37,289 nucleotides of DNA. Source: Candidatus Fimousia stercorigallinarum (GTDB taxonomy: Bacteria > Bacillota > Clostridia > Lachnospirales > Lachnospiraceae). The position numbers and the translations under genes are program-made. The notes beneath the pieces are model-generated. The model saw only the letters and a program-made list of their open reading frames with translations, searched no databases and was not told the origin of the DNA. This document shows, in pieces, positions 33,614 to 37,289 of the stretch; the first letter of the stretch is position 1, and every line of letters starts with the position of its first letter. The DNA is taken from NCBI GenBank assembly GCA_018715775.1, contig DVKZ01000085.1:1-37289 (forward strand), written 5' to 3'.

Positions 33614-36600
33614 TTAAATCGTCGCAATATCAATTAATGTCAGCTTTTCCTTATGTGCAGTCTCTAAACTTGTTAAAAGAGCATTCGCAGTGTCAATCGA
33701 CGTCAAGCAGGTTACACCGGTTTCAATCGCATTTCGTCTGATCAGGAAACCATCCTTGCTTTTTCCAACACCCTGAGAAGGAGTATCAATGATCAGATCG
33801 ATTTCATGGCTTAAGATCAGATCCAGAAGATTTGGTGATTCTTCTTCAATCTTATTGATATATTTTGCAGGAATGCCATGTTCATTTAACACTTTGCACG
33901 TATGTTTCGTCGAATAAATCGTATAGCCGAGAGCAGTAAACCGCTTACCTACTTCAATTGCATCCAATTTATCCGAATCTTTCACTGTCATGATCATTTT
34001 CTTATGCTTTGGAAGGTCTACACCATTTCCAAGAAACGCCTTGTACAGTGCTTCATTATAGTCTTTGGAAATTCCAAGACATTCTCCTGTTGATTTCATT
34101 TCCGGTCCTAAGCTGATTTCTGCACCACGCAGTTTTTCAAATGAGAATACCGGCATTTTAACAGCATAATATTCTGATTCCTTCTGCAGTCCCGGCTCAT
34201 ATCCAAGATCACGGATCTTCGCGCCGACAATCACCTGGGAAGCAAGATCAACGATCGGAATTCCGGTTACTTTGCTGATATATGGCACTGTACGACTGGA
34301 ACGAGGATTTACTTCAATTACATATACCTCATCCTGGTAACTGATAAACTGAATATTGATCAGTCCGATCACATGCAGAGATTTTGCCAGTTTTCTTGTA
34401 TAATCTTCGATTACTCGTTTAATCTTATCTGAAATATTCAAAGAAGGATATACCGAAATACTGTCTCCGGAATGGATTCCTGCCCGTTCAATATGTTCCA
34501 TAATACCAGGAATCAATACATCCGTTCCATCACATACCGCATCAACTTCGATTTCTTTTCCCATCAGATATTTATCGATCAAAATCGGATGTTCCTGATG
34601 CTGACGATTGATGATTCCAAGGTACTGAACAATATCCTCATCAGATACGGCAATCTGCATGCCCTGTCCGCCCAACACATAAGAAGGTCTTACAAGTACA
34701 GGATAACCTAAATCACGCGCGGCTTCAAGTGCTTCTTCCACAGTAAATACCGTTGTTCCTTTTGCACGAGGAATACAGCATTCTTCTAAGATCTCATCAA
34801 ACAGTTCTCTGTCTTCGGCTGCATCAACATTTTCCGCACTTGTTCCTAAAATCGGAACACCCATTTTGCGAAGTGCCTCTGTCAGCTTAATCGCAGTCTG
34901 CCCGCCGAACTGAACAACCGCTCCATCCGGTTTTTCAAGATCTACAATACTTTCGACATCTTCTGCCGTCAGCGGTTCAAAATATAACTTATCGGCAATA
35001 TCAAAGTCTGTCGAAACTGTTTCCGGATTATTATTTACGATGATCGTTTCATATCCCAAATCTTTAAATGCCCATACACTATGCACGGAACAATAGTCAA
35101 ATTCAATCCCCTGCCCAATTCTGATCGGTCCGGAACCGAGTACCATAACTTTCTTTTTCGATTCATCAGTTTCTACTTCGTTTTCTCCATCGAAACAAGA
35201 ATAATAATATGGTGTCTGAGCAGCAAATTCCGCCGCACAAGTATCTACGATCTTATATGATGCCGTAATACCATACTGTTTTCTAAGAGAATGGATTTTC
35301 TCTTCCGTTGTACCGCAAAACCTTGCAATGACACTGTCCGGGAATTCCAGACGCTTTGCTTCTGCCAACAGCTCTTCTGTCAGATCTTTTGCATCACGGA
35401 GTGTCTGTTCCATTTCAACTAAAATCGCAATCTTATCCAGGAACCAGAGGTCGATCTTTGTCACTGCGTTAATTTGTTTTAACGGCATTCCTCTACGGAT
35501 ACATTCTGCAATAACATAAATTCTCAGATCATCAACTTTTTCGAGTTCTTTTGCCAGTTCTTCGTCGGAAAAAGTATTATAATGACCATAATCCAGGCTG
35601 TCCACATTCTGTTCCAGAGAACGGATCGCTTTCATCAGCGCACCTTCAAAATTCGTACAGATACTCATTACTTCTCCGGTTGCTTTCATCTGTGTTGTCA
35701 GAGTTCTCTGTGCCTGAATAAATTTATCAAACGGAAGACGTGGGATTTTTACAACGCAATAATCCAGCATCGGTTCAAAACTTGCATATGTTTTTCCGGT
35801 TACCGCATTCAGGATTTCATCAAGATGATATCCAAGAGCAATCTTTGCCGTTACCTTAGCAATTGGATAACCTGTTGCTTTTGACGCCAACGCAGAAGAA
35901 CGGCTGACACGAGGATTAACCTCAATGACGCAATATTCAAAAGAATCCGGATTTAACGCATACTGAACGTTGCAGCCGCCTTCTACCTTTAATTCAGAAA
36001 TAATCTTTAATGCAGATGTACGAAGCATCTGATATTCTTTATCTCCCAATGTCTGTGATGGAGCAACAACAATGCTGTCCCCGGTATGAACGCCGACTGG
36101 ATCCATATTTTCCATATTACATACCGTAATACATGTTCCATTCGCATCACGCATTACTTCATATTCGATTTCCTTCCATCCGGCAATACATCTTTCTACC
36201 AACACTTCATTTACGCGGCTTAAACGAAGTCCATTTTCCAAAATAGTAATGAAATCTTCTTCATTATCCGCGATTCCGCCGCCGCTTCCTCCTAATGTGT
36301 AAGCAGGTCTTAAAACAACCGGATAACCGATCTTTTCAACAAACTTTAATCCATCTTCAACATTACGGACAACTTCACTCGGTGCGATCGGTTCACCGAT
36401 CTTCTCCATCGTATCTTTAAATTCCTGACGATCCTCTGCCTTTTTAATTGTCTTAGCAGAAGTACCGATCAAACGGACTCTCTGTTCCTGCAGGAACCCT
36501 CTTTCTTCAAGTTCCATTGCAATATTCAGTGCATTCTGTCCACCCAGAGTTGGAAGAACACTATCCGGTTTTTCTTTTAAAATCAGTTTTTCTACGACTT

Positions 36601-36814
36601 CAACCGTTAACGGCTCAATGTATACTTTATCCGCAATGTTTTTATCCGTCATGATTGTAGCCGGATTTGAATTTACGAGTACAACCTCAATTCCTTCTTC
36701 TTTTAAAGAACGGCATGCCTGCGTTCCCGCATAGTCAAATTCTGCTGCCTGGCCAATGACGATCGGACCGGATCCGATAACTAATACTTTTTTAATATCA
36801 TTATTCTTTGGCAT
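33614..36814 (-). CDS. carB: Carbamoyl-phosphate synthase, large subunit
   Basis: 1066 residues, full length. Forms carbamoyl phosphate from bicarbonate, ammonia (from CarA) and two ATP, feeding pyrimidine and arginine synthesis. Two homologous ATP-grasp halves are visible. The first (about 1-550) starts KKVLVIGSGPIVIGQAAEFDYAGTQA and includes GYPVVLRPAYTLGGSGGG. The second (about 555-930) starts KKVMVLGSGPIRIGQGIEFDYCSVHS, with YPVLVRPSYVLGGQGM and VIEVNPRSSRTVPYISKVTGIP. The C-terminal MGS-like allosteric domain (about 935-1066) shows RFTALGYTIYSTKHTCKVLNE and HEIDLIIDTPSQG. Its ATG shares one base with the carA stop (TAATG), giving tight coupling. Confidence 0.98.
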   Translation of the reverse strand: MPKNNDIKKVLVIGSGPIVIGQAAEFDYAGTQACRSLKEEGIEVVLVNSNPATIMTDKNIADKVYIEPLTVEVVEKLILKEKPDSVLPTLGGQNALNIAMELEERGFLQEQRVRLIGTSAKTIKKAEDRQEFKDTMEKIGEPIAPSEVVRNVEDGLKFVEKIGYPVVLRPAYTLGGSGGGIADNEEDFITILENGLRLSRVNEVLVERCIAGWKEIEYEVMRDANGTCITVCNMENMDPVGVHTGDSIVVAPSQTLGDKEYQMLRTSALKIISELKVEGGCNVQYALNPDSFEYCVIEVNPRVSRSSALASKATGYPIAKVTAKIALGYHLDEILNAVTGKTYASFEPMLDYCVVKIPRLPFDKFIQAQRTLTTQMKATGEVMSICTNFEGALMKAIRSLEQNVDSLDYGHYNTFSDEELAKELEKVDDLRIYVIAECIRRGMPLKQINAVTKIDLWFLDKIAILVEMEQTLRDAKDLTEELLAEAKRLEFPDSVIARFCGTTEEKIHSLRKQYGITASYKIVDTCAAEFAAQTPYYYSCFDGENEVETDESKKKVMVLGSGPIRIGQGIEFDYCSVHSVWAFKDLGYETIIVNNNPETVSTDFDIADKLYFEPLTAEDVESIVDLEKPDGAVVQFGGQTAIKLTEALRKMGVPILGTSAENVDAAEDRELFDEILEECCIPRAKGTTVFTVEEALEAARDLGYPVLVRPSYVLGGQGMQIAVSDEDIVQYLGIINRQHQEHPILIDKYLMGKEIEVDAVCDGTDVLIPGIMEHIERAGIHSGDSISVYPSLNISDKIKRVIEDYTRKLAKSLHVIGLINIQFISYQDEVYVIEVNPRSSRTVPYISKVTGIPIVDLASQVIVGAKIRDLGYEPGLQKESEYYAVKMPVFSFEKLRGAEISLGPEMKSTGECLGISKDYNEALYKAFLGNGVDLPKHKKMIMTVKDSDKLDAIEVGKRFTALGYTIYSTKHTCKVLNEHGIPAKYINKIEEESPNLLDLILSHEIDLIIDTPSQGVGKSKDGFLIRRNAIETGVTCLTSIDTANALLTSLETAHKEKLTLIDIATI

Positions 36815-37289
36815 TATTTAGACACCTCCATCATATTCATAAATTCATCAAATAAGAAATTAGAATCTACCGGTCCCGGACATGCTTCCGGATGAAATTG
36901 AACGGTTAAAATATTTTTATTCAAATAATGCAAACCTTCTACTGTTTTATCATTTACATTGATAAATGCTACTTCAGCGATATTACGGTCAACACTTCCA
37001 TCTTTTACTACATACCCGTGATTCTGAGAAGAAATATATACTTTACCGGTTTTCAGATCTTTTACCGGATGATTTCCGCCACGATGACCGTATTTCATCT
37101 TTTCTGTATCCCCACCATTAGCAAGTGCCATCAGCTGATGTCCCAGACAGATTGCAAAAATCGGAATATCCGTCTCATATAGTTTTTTCAATTCTTCAAT
37201 AATGTCTCTGCATTCTTTTGGATCTCCAGGTCCGTTGGATAACATGATTCCATCCGGTTCTGCTGCTATTATAGTTTCTGCTTTTGTGC
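36814..37289 (-). CDS. carA: Carbamoyl-phosphate synthase, small subunit (5' end cut by window)
   Basis: The C-terminal glutamine amidotransferase part of CarA; its reading frame continues to the window edge without stop, so the N-terminal domain lies outside. Motifs: DGIMLSNGPGDP, the nucleophile C in AICLGHQLMALANGG, GHRGGNHPVKDL, YISSQNHGYVV and the catalytic H-E pair in VQFHPEACPGP. It hydrolyses glutamine and channels ammonia to CarB. Any pyr-type regulatory leader would also be outside. It overlaps carB by one base. Confidence 0.97.
   Translation of the reverse strand, partial: TKAETIIAAEPDGIMLSNGPGDPKECRDIIEELKKLYETDIPIFAICLGHQLMALANGGDTEKMKYGHRGGNHPVKDLKTGKVYISSQNHGYVVKDGSVDRNIAEVAFINVNDKTVEGLHYLNKNILTVQFHPEACPGPVDSNFLFDEFMNMMEVSK

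Noticed and set aside
1..37289. CRISPR arrays, transposons, prophage genes, tRNA or rRNA genes, toxin-antitoxin or other defence systems
   Set aside because: Read on both strands; no direct repeats with spacers, transposase or integrase motifs, cloverleaf genes or defence genes were recognised.

Overview
The window looks like a low-to-moderate GC chromosomal segment of an anaerobic, spore-forming Clostridia, most likely a member of the Lachnospiraceae. The reasons are an IspH-ribosomal protein S1 fusion gene, sporulation genes spoIIGA-sigE and sigG next to a Firmicutes-type dcw (division and cell wall) cluster, a T-box ahead of pheST, and an ANTAR regulator behind glnA. Genus cannot be fixed from sequence reading alone. 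I see no tRNA, rRNA, CRISPR array, insertion sequence or prophage gene. Nearly all the DNA is core genome.

Layout. (1) 1-5321, minus strand: an apparent operon queA - rpiR-type regulator - HI0933-type flavoprotein - cmk - ispH/rpsA, the last truncated by the window start. A TTGAAA-17-TATAAT promoter drives it. (2) 5409-9308, minus: pheS-pheT behind a T-box leader, closed by a hairpin terminator. (3) 9517-10338, plus: a YihY/BrkB-family membrane protein with its own terminator. (4) 10398-14698: a small metabolic island. A GntR/UTRA regulator, a glycerol-1-phosphate-dehydrogenase-like enzyme and an RpiB-like isomerase run leftward. A three-domain Xaa-Pro aminopeptidase runs rightward. A 27-bp perfect palindrome lies between the two divergent promoters. 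(5) 14735-15571, minus: an orphan amino-acid-binding lipoprotein. (6) 15721-18007: sporulation sigma factors. sigG (plus) converges on spoIIGA-sigE (minus), and the two stop codons share one TTAA.

(7) 18046-29318, minus: a dcw cluster in the order mraZ-rsmH-ftsL-PBP-PBP(spoVD-like)-mraY-murD-ftsW/spoVE-ftsQ-ftsZ. It matches the Bacillus subtilis order but lacks murE, murF, murG, murB and ftsA. It opens with a TTGCAT-17-TACAAT promoter followed by GTGGGG-type repeats that look like MraZ boxes. A second promoter precedes mraY, and a terminator-like hairpin precedes the spoVD-like gene. (8) 29450-31584: lgt (minus) and ychF (plus), divergent, with promoters whose -35 boxes overlap. (9) 31591-37289, minus: carA (truncated by the window end) - carB - glnA - ANTAR regulator, a glutamine and carbamoyl-phosphate supply operon with a terminator at its end.

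The genes are mostly housekeeping: translation (pheST, queA, S1, rsmH), isoprenoid and nucleotide precursors (ispH, cmk, carAB), peptidoglycan synthesis and septation (dcw), nitrogen assimilation (glnA) and the early-to-late sporulation sigma switch. I found no clearly new defence or mobile system. The points most worth a second look are the convergent sigE/sigG arrangement with an unusually short pro-sigma-E leader, the GntR-controlled sugar-phosphate/peptidase island with its operator, the MraZ-box array, the internal start in the ispH-rpsA fusion, and the overlapping lgt/ychF promoters.
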